From contig NZ_LTAW01000016.1 of the NCBI RefSeq assembly GCF_001639725.1, positions 1-39,281 on the forward strand: a DNA stretch of 39,281 bases. The letters are read 5' to 3'. Below, in pieces: positions 25,164-34,436 of this stretch. Source of the DNA: Marinomonas atlantica (GTDB lineage Bacteria > Pseudomonadota > Gammaproteobacteria > Pseudomonadales > Marinomonadaceae). The notes beneath the pieces were generated by a model that saw only the letters and a program-made list of their open reading frames with translations, ran no database searches and had not been told where the DNA came from. The position numbers were made by a program, and so were the translations under genes. The first letter of the stretch is position 1, and every line of letters starts with the position of its first letter.

Positions 25164-26251
25164 TATGCTGTCCCCTTTCTGATCCATTGGTCCATACCTA
25201 CTGCCACGATGATCAAGATCCCTACGGTAAACTCTTGCCAAAGTACATCGACACCCGCAAGGGCTAAGCCATTTCGGAACACCCCTACTACGAGAGCTCC
25301 GACTAACGTTCCAAAGATCGACCCTCGCCCACCGAACAAGCTACAACCACCGATCACCACTGCGGTAATACTGTCTAGGTTGGTAGTGTAGCCAGCTTGT
25401 GGACTGACAGAGCCTATGCGTCCGATCAGAACCCATGCGCCAATGGCACACACGACACCCGCTAAAACATACACAGATAATAAGATACGATCAGTTCGAA
25501 TACCGGCTAATTTAGCCGCCGCTGGATCATCACCAGTGGCGTATACATGACGCCCCCATGCGGTCCAATTTAAGGCGTACCAAATCAGTACAAACAATGC
25601 CAGCATCAATAGAGACCCATAGGTTAACCGAGCGCCAAAGAAGCTTACGGTTTCACCTAACCACTGCAATAAAGGTGCATTGTTGGCAATTTCCTGTGAA
25701 CGAATGGTTTGACTTTCTGAGTACCAAAGATTCAATGCAAAAAAGACGTTCCAAGACCCCAGTGTTGCGATAAAAGGCGGCAATTTAAAGCGTGTAATCA
25801 GGGTGCCATTAATAAGACCAGCCAGCGCGCCAACCCCCATGCCAATTAAGAGAGCTAGCCAAGCTTCAAATCCATGATCGATGGCCATTCGACCCATCAC
25901 GACAGATGCCAGCACCATGATGGCACCAACCGAAAGGTCGATACCTGCAGTTAAAATAATTAACGTTTGTGCCACACCGATCACACCAATGATGGTGACC
26001 TGTTGTAACACTAGAGATAAGTTAAACGGGTGTAAGAAGCGGTCTCCAACCAAGACACTGAAACCAATAATGGCAAGAATCAGTACAATAGTTGGTGCGG
26101 CAACCGGATACTTATGAAGAAATTTCTGAAAGCGCTGTAGTGGTGTATCTTTGTCTTCGAAATTCGCTACATAACTACCACTGCCAGCCTGATCAGCGAT
26201 TTTATCGTGATCCAACACCGGTGCAGACGGTTTTGGGTTAGCAGAACTCAT
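25163..26251 (-). CDS. frcC: Fructose-type ABC transporter permease
   Basis: 362 residues from ATG 26251, with TTGGAG upstream; an earlier in-frame ATG at 26290 lies inside the terminator hairpin. About eight to ten membrane helices follow a soluble N-terminus. Conserved RbsC/FrcC segments are seen: IDLSVGAIMVLASVV, GTLITRFKLPPFIATLGSWNVF, ATGDDPAAAKLAGI, and AVVIGGCSLFGGRGSIFGTLVGALVVGV. It forms the membrane channel with FrcA. A terminator-like hairpin just upstream should make frcC and frcA less abundant than frcB. Confidence 0.93.
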   Translation of the reverse strand: MSSANPKPSAPVLDHDKIADQAGSGSYVANFEDKDTPLQRFQKFLHKYPVAAPTIVLILAIIGFSVLVGDRFLHPFNLSLVLQQVTIIGVIGVAQTLIILTAGIDLSVGAIMVLASVVMGRMAIDHGFEAWLALLIGMGVGALAGLINGTLITRFKLPPFIATLGSWNVFFALNLWYSESQTIRSQEIANNAPLLQWLGETVSFFGARLTYGSLLMLALFVLIWYALNWTAWGRHVYATGDDPAAAKLAGIRTDRILLSVYVLAGVVCAIGAWVLIGRIGSVSPQAGYTTNLDSITAVVIGGCSLFGGRGSIFGTLVGALVVGVFRNGLALAGVDVLWQEFTVGILIIVAVGMDQWIRKGTA

Positions 26252-26267
26252 AATGTTAACTCCAAGC

Positions 26268-26302
26268 AAAAAAACCACCGCTGGCGGCATTAGCCAGCGG
26301 TG
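26268..26302 (-). terminator. Intercistronic terminator between frcB and frcC
   Basis: On the minus strand, a 10-bp perfect stem (26302-26293 with 26285-26276) with a 7-nt loop is followed after one G by seven T. It lies between the frcB stop (26344) and the frcC ribosome site. Partial termination here is the usual way to give excess binding protein. Confidence 0.8.
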
Positions 26303-26343
26303 TTAGGCAGGGCTGCCTTAAACGAGGTGGATAAGTTAGGCGG

Positions 26344-27363
26344 TTAGCCCCAACACATAGCAAGACCAGTTTTTGATGTAACAGAATCGATACCTTGAGC
26401 CGGTTCATCTGTTATCAACTGTACACCTGTGTCGTAAAAATCAAGACCGTCAGAAGCTGTCGGACGCGAGCCAGACTTAGCAAACTCGACGATTGCACTG
26501 ACGCCTTCAGAGGCCATTTTCAGAGGGAATTGCATAGAAGTAGCGCCAATCACACCATCTTTGATGTTGCTGACACCAGGACAGCCACCATCAACGGAGA
26601 CAATCAATACGTCTTTTTCCATACCAAATGATTTCAGTGCTTCATACGCACCAGCGGCGGCTGGTTCATTAATGGTGTAGACCAAGTTCACACCTGGGTC
26701 TTTTTGCAGTAAGTTTTCCATCGCACGACGACCACCTTCTTCAGAGCCTTGTGTCACGTCGTTACCTACGATGCGTGGGTCTGTTTCATCACCCATTTGA
26801 CTTGGGTCGTTTAGATCAATTCCGAAGCCTTTCAAGAAACCTTGGTTACGCGCTACATCGACTGTAATTTGGCTAGTACTCAGATCAAGCAGTGCGATTT
26901 TAGCGTCTTCCGCTTTATCACCCATTTTCGCTTTGGCCCATTGACCAATCATTTCGCCCGCTTTGAAGTTATCGGTCGCAAACGTCATGTCGGCTGCGCT
27001 AGCAGGAGACAGTGGTGTGTCCAAGGCAATTACCAACAAGCCCGCTTCACGTGCTTTTTCAATGGTCGGCACAATACCTGCCGTGTCACTTGGGGTAATA
27101 AGAATACCTTTCGCACCGGATGCGATTAAGTTTTCGACAGCTTGAACTTGTGTTTCATTATCGCCGTCGTAACGACCTGCGAAGGTACGCAGCTCAACAC
27201 CAAGCTCTTCAGCTTTCTCTTGGGCACCTTCTTTCATTTTCACGAAGAAAGGGTTGGTATTGGTTTTAGTAATCAGACCAATGATAGGTGTTTCCGCCAT
27301 CGCAGCAGTAGACAATGCGCCAGCAGCAACAAGACAAGCAAGTTTACGGAAGTTAGATTTCAT
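26344..27363 (-). CDS. frcB: Fructose-type ABC transporter substrate-binding protein
   Basis: 339 residues with a signal peptide ([16 protein letters not shown], cut before ETP). It follows Sinorhizobium FrcB closely from memory: [18 protein letters not shown] near the N-terminus, [90 protein letters not shown] and the C-terminal CWG. FrcB binds fructose, and to lesser degree mannose and ribose, in the periplasm. The specificity here is inferred from this resemblance. TTGGAG precedes the ATG. It is the first gene of frcB-frcC-frcA-binding protein 2, downstream of a kinase/regulator pair on the same strand. Confidence 0.92.
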   Translation of the reverse strand: MKSNFRKLACLVAAGALSTAAMAETPIIGLITKTNTNPFFVKMKEGAQEKAEELGVELRTFAGRYDGDNETQVQAVENLIASGAKGILITPSDTAGIVPTIEKAREAGLLVIALDTPLSPASAADMTFATDNFKAGEMIGQWAKAKMGDKAEDAKIALLDLSTSQITVDVARNQGFLKGFGIDLNDPSQMGDETDPRIVGNDVTQGSEEGGRRAMENLLQKDPGVNLVYTINEPAAAGAYEALKSFGMEKDVLIVSVDGGCPGVSNIKDGVIGATSMQFPLKMASEGVSAIVEFAKSGSRPTASDGLDFYDTGVQLITDEPAQGIDSVTSKTGLAMCWG

Positions 27364-27405
27364 GAAACGACTCCAATATTGTTTTTATTCTCGGCTTATG
27401 CCGTC

Positions 27406-27429
27406 GAAACAGACCATCACAGCTGTTTC
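27406..27429. promoter_or_regulatory. Inverted repeat upstream of frcB
   Basis: GAAACAG-N10-CTGTTTC is a perfect 7-bp dyad, 43-66 bp before the frcB start. The half-site resembles the GAAAC core of LacI-family sugar repressor sites, but the wide spacing is unusual. A dyad of this size can arise by chance. Confidence 0.3.
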
Positions 27430-27460
27430 ATAAATTAATATCGACTATGAAAACTAACGA

Positions 27461-27492
27461 AAAATTTCAGCGACTAAGGATGACACTGAAAT
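27461..27492 (-). terminator. Weak terminator after the hybrid kinase gene
   Basis: On the minus strand, ATTTCAG (27492-27486) pairs with CTGAAAT (27470-27464) across a 15-nt loop and is followed by a short T-run, just after the kinase stop at 27505. The low G+C and large loop make it weak, so read-through into frcB is possible. Confidence 0.35.
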
Positions 27493-27504
27493 ATTTGTAA
27501 CAAT

Positions 27505-30015
27505 TCACTTCATAAAACAGAAAACTTTTTCTAACTCACTGATTGTAAAGGGTTTTGAAAAAAATAAGTCTTTATCATTGAGCCCGTAACTTTCTACTAA
27601 TTCATGCACAGGTAGCCCCGACATTAATAATACTTGCCCTTCCCAGCTTATATCTGCCCTCAATCTGTGCGCCAAATCGACGCCATGCAACTCTCCGGCT
27701 AGGTTAACATCACTCATAATTAAGTCAGGATGAAAGGAGCGCTCCAGCCCAATCAAAGCGTCTTCGGCACACTCGAAGGTTTGCACCATACAACCGAGTT
27801 GCTGAAGCTGTTCACGCATCACATGGGACACTTCAGGGTCATCTTCTACCAGCCAAATAAAGGCTTCATTTGGTAGATTTACGGATGGTAAATTTTCTTG
27901 GTTTAAGGGTTTTTCTGTCAGCTCGGTCTGCGCCATCACGGGTAAAAACAAACATACTTTAGTCCATTGACCCTCTTCTGATGTCACCCTTATTTCGCCA
28001 CCACTTTGTTTGACGAAGCCGTAGATCATACTCAGTCCAAGCCCACTGCCCTTACCCACTGGTTTAGTAGTGAAGAACGGTTCAAAAATACGTCCAAGCA
28101 CCTCTTCAGAAATTCCACTACCGGTATCTTCCACTTTTAGTCGAATAGCAGCCACGTCGGAATCGGGTAACTGGGTTGCTTTGGTAGAAAAGCTTAATGT
28201 TCCACCGCGTGGCATCGCAGCGGCACTGTTGAGAGATAGGTTCAGCAATGCATTCTCTAATTGGGACGGATCTATTAAGCAATGTTCATGAGGGCAGTTG
28301 AGATCCACCGTTACCTGTATATGATTGCCGACACTGTACTCCACCAAATCCAGCATGCCTTCGATTAAATCATCGATGTGTGTCGCCTCAGGAAACAGCT
28401 GTTGTCGCCGACTGAATGCGAGCAAACGGTGCACCAAACTGCTGCTCTTCTCAGCTACCGCTAATGCCCGCTCGATATAACGTGCTTGATCAGCAGTTTT
28501 AGGCGACGAATCAGACAGCATTTGTAAGTTACCCATAATGGCGGCCAATAAATTATTAAAGTCATGCGCCACACCGCCGGTTAACTGACCTAGCACTTCC
28601 ATTTTCTGCGCTTGGCGCAATTGGCTTTCAACGCTTTTACGCTCGGTTAGGTCTGTATACAACGTGACAAAGCCGCCGTCTGGCATTGGCTTGGAACGAA
28701 ATTCGACGATTTTTCCCGAGTCAAAATGCCGTTCAAAACTTTGGCTACGATGGTGCCGCGAAGCGTTAATCTCATCCATCTGAACCAATTGGTTTTCCAT
28801 ATTGAGATTCTTATGAGAACTTTGCGTAATAAGCCGCTGTACCGCTTCTATTGGCATACCGCGATAAAGCTGATTTGGCTGAATATCGAAAAGTGCTTCG
28901 TAGCCTTTATTCCAAGCAATTAAAATCCCCTGCTCGGTAAACACACTCAAACCGTCGTTCATATTATCAAAGATGGTTTCCAGCAAACGTTTTTGCTCGG
29001 TGAGCTCGGCAGACACTTCCAAGCGGCGAATGGCATCACGCCGAAACACTTCAAAAGCATTGGCCAGCGTGCCGATTTCGTCATTACGTCGCATGGGGGG
29101 ATTGCGCGAATCCACCTGCCCTAATGACAGTTCTTTCATTCCTTGTGTGACAGCCCCTAAATCTCGTGTCATACGTCGACTAGATAGATACAGGTAACTC
29201 AACCCTAATACCAAAAATAGTGAAATACCTATTAACCAGCGCTGCCCATTGGCGACCACTTGGCCAACCTCCATGCGCTGTCGAGACACTTGCTTTTGCA
29301 GCGTACCGACGAAGCCACTGACTTGGGTGCTAAGTTGTTCCGATTTCGCTCGCAGAGCGATCAACAAATAGCGTTTTCGGTCATGAATTTCGTTCAAGCG
29401 CGTTTGTGCTAGCAGCAATGATTGCGCGATGTTGCGCACCTTTGGATCGCTCTTTAAGAGACTTAATTGGTCGACCATCTGCTGCGCTACTTGGCCAGGC
29501 TCTTCAATCAGGTTTAATAACCAAAATAGTGCCTGACGTTGTGACACATTTGTTAGTTGGTCGGGGGTTGGAATAATAGTTCTAATGGCAAATTGCTGCG
29601 CTAGGCTGTCTTCACGGATATACAACTCTTCGTGGACAAGTGTCACTAACTCATCCAATGTCGTGTCCAGATCCGCTAAGCGGTCTTCAATTTCACTTCG
29701 AAATACCGTGTCTTTTAAGTTATCAGCGACGCTGCGTAAATCCGTAATACGACGATTTAAGCGCTCTGATTCTACTTGCAGTTGAAAGGGTCGCGCCGAA
29801 CCTGCCGCATAAGGGGCTGCCGCAGCAAGCTGGGCAACATTTTCCGCTAACGTCAGTGCAGTGCTTATTTCGGGGAGTGTTTGCGCTTCAAAATCAGCTA
29901 AGGATGCTTCACTGATACGCATGGATTGCCAGCCAATTACCATCATAAAAGCGGCCACCATACTAATTACGAATATAATAATGGACGCTTTTTGACGAAT
30001 GCTGACTTGGCGCAT
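27505..30015 (-). CDS. Hybrid sensor histidine kinase
   Basis: 836 residues. TM1 is at about 9-29, then a helical periplasmic domain (30-258), TM2 (260-278), a HAMP region (280-335), a PAS domain (about 340-455), HisKA with phospho-acceptor His484 in GGVAHDFNNLL, HATPase with N-box around 588-596, DTGSG (630-634) and GKGSGLGL (655-662), and a C-terminal receiver with Asp769 (LIMSDVNL) and Lys821. There is no Hpt domain. The layout resembles TorS, which senses its ligand through a periplasmic binding protein. It overlaps the response-regulator stop (TAATG), so the two genes are coupled, and it lies just upstream of frcBCA. Control of the frc operon is likely but inferred. Confidence 0.9.
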   Translation of the reverse strand: MRQVSIRQKASIIIFVISMVAAFMMVIGWQSMRISEASLADFEAQTLPEISTALTLAENVAQLAAAAPYAAGSARPFQLQVESERLNRRITDLRSVADNLKDTVFRSEIEDRLADLDTTLDELVTLVHEELYIREDSLAQQFAIRTIIPTPDQLTNVSQRQALFWLLNLIEEPGQVAQQMVDQLSLLKSDPKVRNIAQSLLLAQTRLNEIHDRKRYLLIALRAKSEQLSTQVSGFVGTLQKQVSRQRMEVGQVVANGQRWLIGISLFLVLGLSYLYLSSRRMTRDLGAVTQGMKELSLGQVDSRNPPMRRNDEIGTLANAFEVFRRDAIRRLEVSAELTEQKRLLETIFDNMNDGLSVFTEQGILIAWNKGYEALFDIQPNQLYRGMPIEAVQRLITQSSHKNLNMENQLVQMDEINASRHHRSQSFERHFDSGKIVEFRSKPMPDGGFVTLYTDLTERKSVESQLRQAQKMEVLGQLTGGVAHDFNNLLAAIMGNLQMLSDSSPKTADQARYIERALAVAEKSSSLVHRLLAFSRRQQLFPEATHIDDLIEGMLDLVEYSVGNHIQVTVDLNCPHEHCLIDPSQLENALLNLSLNSAAAMPRGGTLSFSTKATQLPDSDVAAIRLKVEDTGSGISEEVLGRIFEPFFTTKPVGKGSGLGLSMIYGFVKQSGGEIRVTSEEGQWTKVCLFLPVMAQTELTEKPLNQENLPSVNLPNEAFIWLVEDDPEVSHVMREQLQQLGCMVQTFECAEDALIGLERSFHPDLIMSDVNLAGELHGVDLAHRLRADISWEGQVLLMSGLPVHELVESYGLNDKDLFFSKPFTISELEKVFCFMK

Positions 30016-30749
30016 TAGCTGACGCTCTTGCTAACAGGGCCTTGGAATAAATACCCCAAACCACGTTGGGTTTTAATAAACTCTGGCGCTTTAGGATTGG
30101 CTTCCAACTTACGACGTAAACGTAGAATCAGTACGTCGACGGTACGATCAAATACTTCCGTTTCAAGGCCTCGACTTAAATCAATAATTTGCTCACGACT
30201 CAGCACTCGATCGGGCCGTGTGGCCAGTGTTTCCAATAAAGAAAACTCACCTAACGTAAGTATGACCTCGTCTCCTTGCTGATCACTCAATTGGCGTGAC
30301 GTCAGATCTAATATCCACTTACCAAAATATAAACAGTCGTGATCTGTGCTCAGAGGCTGAGTCGGTGTATGACGGTTACTACGACGTAATAAAGCATGAA
30401 TTCGTGCGGTCAGCTCACGTAGATTGAAGGGTTTCATCATGTAATCGTCCGCCGCCAGTTCAAGACCCAGAATACGATCCGTCTCGTCTCCTTTTCCGGT
30501 TAACATCATGATCGACATGTCAAAGCGCTCTCTGACTTCTCGTGCTAACTGTAAACCATCTTCTTCTTGTAAGTAGAGGTCCATTAAGATCAAATCAACG
30601 GGGTGCTCTTCTAAGCGCTGCCACATCATCACACCATTTTGGGCTTCAAACACTTGATAGCCTTTTTGAGCCAAGGCGTCACTCAATAAGTGCCGGATAT
30701 CCGGCTCGTCATCAACGATCAACAGGGTCTTTTTTCCGAGCTCGCTCAT
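30015..30749 (-). CDS. OmpR-family response regulator
   Basis: 244 residues. The receiver domain (residues 7-120) has the acidic pair in IVDDEPD, phospho-acceptor Asp57 in LILMDLYL, the switch Thr in MLTGKGDE, and Lys in MMKPFN. The C-terminal winged helix (about 140-238) has LGEFSLLETLATRPDRVLSREQIIDLSRG and VDVLILRLRRKLE, typical of OmpR/PhoB DNA-binding domains. It is translationally coupled to the hybrid kinase and transcribed toward frcBCA. A 27-bp palindrome about 70-95 bp before its start may be an autoregulatory site. Confidence 0.93.
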   Translation of the reverse strand: MSELGKKTLLIVDDEPDIRHLLSDALAQKGYQVFEAQNGVMMWQRLEEHPVDLILMDLYLQEEDGLQLAREVRERFDMSIMMLTGKGDETDRILGLELAADDYMMKPFNLRELTARIHALLRRSNRHTPTQPLSTDHDCLYFGKWILDLTSRQLSDQQGDEVILTLGEFSLLETLATRPDRVLSREQIIDLSRGLETEVFDRTVDVLILRLRRKLEANPKAPEFIKTQRGLGYLFQGPVSKSVS

Positions 30750-30819
30750 GCTGTTATCTATCCTTTTTATTTCTTATAGTTTGGCTGGATCGGCCCGTGT
30801 CGCAAGAAGCTTTACCATG

Positions 30820-30846
30820 TGATTGTTAATACACCATTAACAATCA
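30820..30846. promoter_or_regulatory. Perfect 11-bp inverted repeat between response regulator and hrpB
   Basis: TGATTGTTAAT (30820-30830), spacer ACACC, and ATTAACAATCA (30836-30846) form a perfect dyad in the divergent region. It is too A/T-rich and poorly placed to be a terminator, so a dimeric operator is the better reading. Which protein binds it is unknown. Confidence 0.5.
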
Positions 30847-30951
30847 TCTCGTACGTCTTTTTTATATCGTTCACACCTTAGTGCGAGGCATGTTGTCACT
30901 GAAATTCTAAACAAATATCGCTATCATGCCCCCTCGCTACAGGGGATCATT

Positions 30952-33423
30952 ATGACGTTTGCTTTGCCTATCTACTCTATCATTCCAGATTTAAAATTAC
31001 AGTTAGCTCAGCACAATGAAGCCATACTTGAAGCCGCCCCTGGGGCGGGGAAAACAACGGCAGTACCTCTGGCTCTTCTAGATGAAGCATGGCTCGGTCA
31101 GCGCAAAATCATTATGCTTGAGCCGCGTCGGCTGGCCGCTAAGTGCGCAGCGAAACGGCTCGCAGATCAACTTGGCGAACCGCTTGGGCATCGTGTTGGC
31201 TATCAAATACGTCAAGAAGGTAAACAAAGTACTCATACTCAAATATTAGTCGTTACTGAGGGCATTCTCACCCGTATGTTACAGGATGATCCCAGTCTCG
31301 ATGAGGTTGCCTTAATTATTTTCGACGAGTTTCATGAGCGTAACCTACACTCAGATTTGGCGTTCGCATTAAGCCTACAAGCCAGAATACTGTTCCGTGA
31401 TGACGATCCACTTAAACTGTTAGTTATGTCGGCCACCCTCGACAGTGAACGATTAACTGAACTGCTGCAGTGTGATCCGATCATTTGTGAAGGACGTCAA
31501 TTCCCCATTAGCATGCGCTACAGCAATCTGTCACTCAAGCAACAAGACATACCGCAACACGTCGCTAAACTGGTTCACCAAGCCTTACAAGAGGAAGGTG
31601 GATCGATACTCGTTTTTCTACCCGGCCAGCGTGAAATACATACTGTTCAATCCATGCTTGATGGCACCCTGCCAGCACAAACCGAACTGCTCAGTTTATT
31701 TGGTGATATGAGCCTATCGGAGCAAGAAAATGTTATTGCTCCTGCACACGCTGGTTATAGAAAAGTGGTTCTCGCCACCAGCATCGCGCAGACCAGTTTA
31801 ACCATCGATGGTATACAAGTGGTGATTGATTCAGGACTTTCACGCGAAGCACGTTTCGATGCAAAAACGGCTACCACACGCTTACATACACGTCGTGCAT
31901 CCCAAGCAGAAACAACCCAACGCGCAGGCCGCGCAGGCCGATTACAAGCCGGTGTCTGCTACCGCTGGTGGTCGGCAGATCAGCAACACCGTTTAAGTCC
32001 ACACAACGCTCCACAAATCGAGCAGGAAGACTTAAGCCACTTAGTCATGGACGTGGCTCGTTGGGGGGCACAAACCCTAGAGGAACTCGATTGGATCAGC
32101 CCGCCACCTGCTGCCCACTGGCAGCAAGCTCAACAATTATTAACGTCGCTAGGAATTCTAGAACAAAGCCCCCAGTTAACATTAACGTCAACGGGGAAAA
32201 CGCTAGTAGAGCTACCTTTGCCGCCGAGGTTGGCACGCTTGCTACTGGAAGCCCAACGTTACGGACAACATCAAAGCGCCACAGAAGCCGCTGCATTACT
32301 CTATGATGGCGCGGCCAAAAGCACACAAGACTCTAGCCTACTAAGTGCCATTGAATATCGAAAAACTGGCTCGCAAAAACACGCCTGGCAACGCACGCTA
32401 TCCGGGTTATCCAAACACTTTTCTGAAGCGTCTGCACCAATACAGCGATCTTTAGCGGAATGCCTTGCAGTGGCCTTTCCGGACCGGATCGCCAAGCGCC
32501 ACCGTCAGCATGACGATCATGTTTTATTTAAGCTAAGCAATGGTCGCCAAGCGGCTTTGCCAAGCCATGACAGTAACGCTCAGACTGAGTTTTTAATTGC
32601 ATTGGAATTAGGTGGACACGCCGAACGCGATGCGGATCAAATATATCTGTCTCATCCTATTCTCAAACGCGAGCTTGAAAATGCTTTAGCCGATCGACTT
32701 GCGAGAGTAGAACGCTGCGAATGGGATAAATCCAGTGGCGGCTTAATCGGTGCGGAACAAACCTGGTTGGGTAAATTAAAGCTTGATCAAATATCTCTCA
32801 CACCGCTACCTGAGTCCGCCGTGACGTTAGCAAGCTGTCACTATATTCGACAAAAAGGCTTAAGTAGCCTTCATTGGGATGATGACAGTCTAGCACTCAG
32901 AGCCCGCATTCGATTTGCCCATCAACACCTCGACGCTTCCATTCCCGACGCCAGCGATCGTTGTTTGTTGGAGCGACTAGAAGACTGGCTGGCGCCTTAT
33001 TTGGTGGGCGTAACGCGCATTCAACAACTGGAAAAAATCCGCCTCGTTGAACCACTGATGGCGCTGCTCAGTTGGTCCCAACAACAGCAACTCAAAGCAT
33101 TACCTCTGCGGGTCCAAGTAGCATCGGGGTCAAGCATCAAAGTAGATTATCAAGGTGACGTCCCTGTTATACGAGTCAAACTGCAAGAAATGTTCGGCGA
33201 GATCCAAAGCCCTAGAATTGCAGGGCAAGTGGTTAAAATAGAGCTGTTATCACCCGGCCAACGCCCCTTGGCGGTAACCATGGACTTAGCCTTTTTCTGG
33301 CAAGAAGCCTACCCAGACGTACGCAAAGAAATGCGCGGACGCTATCCTAAGCACCCATGGCCAGAGAACCCTCTAACCGCCGAAGCAACAGCCAAGACCA
33401 ATCGAGCACTGCGCGGGTATTAA
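30952..33423 (+). CDS. hrpB: ATP-dependent helicase HrpB
   Basis: 823 residues, close to E. coli HrpB (about 809). It is a DEAH-box-type superfamily-2 helicase with Walker A APGAGKTT (29-36), DEFHERN (124-130, the DEAH-equivalent box), SAT in LLVMSATLDSERL, and motif VI QRAGRAGRLQAG. The HrpB-specific C-terminal region follows, with HPWPENPLTAEATAKTNR at the end. Such proteins remodel RNA or ribonucleoprotein; the bacterial HrpB role is poorly defined. The coding strand is isolated. Its stop codon overlaps the stop of the convergent gene at 33420. Confidence 0.96.
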   Translation: MTFALPIYSIIPDLKLQLAQHNEAILEAAPGAGKTTAVPLALLDEAWLGQRKIIMLEPRRLAAKCAAKRLADQLGEPLGHRVGYQIRQEGKQSTHTQILVVTEGILTRMLQDDPSLDEVALIIFDEFHERNLHSDLAFALSLQARILFRDDDPLKLLVMSATLDSERLTELLQCDPIICEGRQFPISMRYSNLSLKQQDIPQHVAKLVHQALQEEGGSILVFLPGQREIHTVQSMLDGTLPAQTELLSLFGDMSLSEQENVIAPAHAGYRKVVLATSIAQTSLTIDGIQVVIDSGLSREARFDAKTATTRLHTRRASQAETTQRAGRAGRLQAGVCYRWWSADQQHRLSPHNAPQIEQEDLSHLVMDVARWGAQTLEELDWISPPPAAHWQQAQQLLTSLGILEQSPQLTLTSTGKTLVELPLPPRLARLLLEAQRYGQHQSATEAAALLYDGAAKSTQDSSLLSAIEYRKTGSQKHAWQRTLSGLSKHFSEASAPIQRSLAECLAVAFPDRIAKRHRQHDDHVLFKLSNGRQAALPSHDSNAQTEFLIALELGGHAERDADQIYLSHPILKRELENALADRLARVERCEWDKSSGGLIGAEQTWLGKLKLDQISLTPLPESAVTLASCHYIRQKGLSSLHWDDDSLALRARIRFAHQHLDASIPDASDRCLLERLEDWLAPYLVGVTRIQQLEKIRLVEPLMALLSWSQQQQLKALPLRVQVASGSSIKVDYQGDVPVIRVKLQEMFGEIQSPRIAGQVVKIELLSPGQRPLAVTMDLAFFWQEAYPDVRKEMRGRYPKHPWPENPLTAEATAKTNRALRGY

Positions 33424-34418
33424 AAGCTAAGCATTACTAACGCTTGGGCAGTCAGCCGCTGACTGAATTGGGTATTTTTAGCATGAGTCGGGCACCATCC
33501 CATGATAAAGCGGTGAAAGTCAGCCCATGCAACAGGAAAAAGCTCAAACCACTCTTGAGCCACTGCCTCTGCCATGTCGGAAGACTCTCCAGTGGCGATC
33601 AGACAGCGTGATAACTCACTAAAGTATTGATCTAATAAATAATCAAGATGCTGCTCTAACACTAATTCAGATAAGCAACTACCTAGAAAATACGCCACAT
33701 CTTGCACACCTATGCCGCGACCTACGTATTGGAAATCAACGGCGGCTACGCTTGATGCATCAGCTGCAAAGCAAAAATTGGCGACTTTCGCATCACCATG
33801 CACGAGCGTTTGATAGCGCGCTTGGCGCAGTGTGTTGTTTATCGTCTTGGCCGCGTCTTTGAGTGGACTCGCCGTCATCGCTTGCCACTCATTTGGACGT
33901 GTCCCAAGGTGCCAGTAGGTACCTTGAGGCCATAACCCCACCGGCCAAGACTCATTGGGGTCGAGCGATATATAATGAGCGTGGAAGATTGCCAGCCACT
34001 GCAAAACTGCCACTGCTTGCGAAAGGTCTAACTGTGTATGCCTATGATCAAACCCCTTTTCATCTAAATCTTCCAGGAGTAAAAAAACCATGTCGCTTTG
34101 CTGTAACACGCCTAGACAATGCGGCACACGCGCGACATTGACACAGCCATTGGCCCAATTCTGGTACCAGTTCGTTTCTACTTCATAAGAATGAACCTTA
34201 CGCTGATGGGCTAGGTCAGACTGCCATCCTCTAGGATGCGCTTGGCTAGACGAGCTATCAATGGCTTTTAGAATCACATGAAAGTAACGGTCTTTTACTT
34301 TCACCGCGTAGCGTGAGATATGTCCATACCCGCTCCACAACGACTGCAACGTTTCAACATGCGTTACGTATTCAGCATCAAGTATGCGCTTAATAAAGAA
34401 TTCTGGGGGCAATATCAT
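33420..34418 (-). CDS. Aminoglycoside-phosphotransferase / ecdysteroid-kinase-like protein
   Basis: 332 residues with an APH-type kinase fold. A likely ATP-binding Lys is in HVILKAID (51), the hinge in FLLLEDLDEKG, the catalytic loop in LVHGDAKVANF (205-215), and the metal-binding Asp in AAVDFQYVGRG (228). The conserved YVGRGIGVQDVAYFL fits the ecdysteroid/choline-kinase-like branch of this superfamily better than true antibiotic kinases. The small-molecule substrate is unknown. The gene runs antiparallel to hrpB with overlapping stop codons and follows a hypothetical gene by 18 bp, so the two may be co-transcribed. Confidence 0.82.
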   Translation of the reverse strand: MILPPEFFIKRILDAEYVTHVETLQSLWSGYGHISRYAVKVKDRYFHVILKAIDSSSSQAHPRGWQSDLAHQRKVHSYEVETNWYQNWANGCVNVARVPHCLGVLQQSDMVFLLLEDLDEKGFDHRHTQLDLSQAVAVLQWLAIFHAHYISLDPNESWPVGLWPQGTYWHLGTRPNEWQAMTASPLKDAAKTINNTLRQARYQTLVHGDAKVANFCFAADASSVAAVDFQYVGRGIGVQDVAYFLGSCLSELVLEQHLDYLLDQYFSELSRCLIATGESSDMAEAVAQEWFELFPVAWADFHRFIMGWCPTHAKNTQFSQRLTAQALVMLSF

Positions 34419-34436
34419 GATTAACTTGAAGATAAT

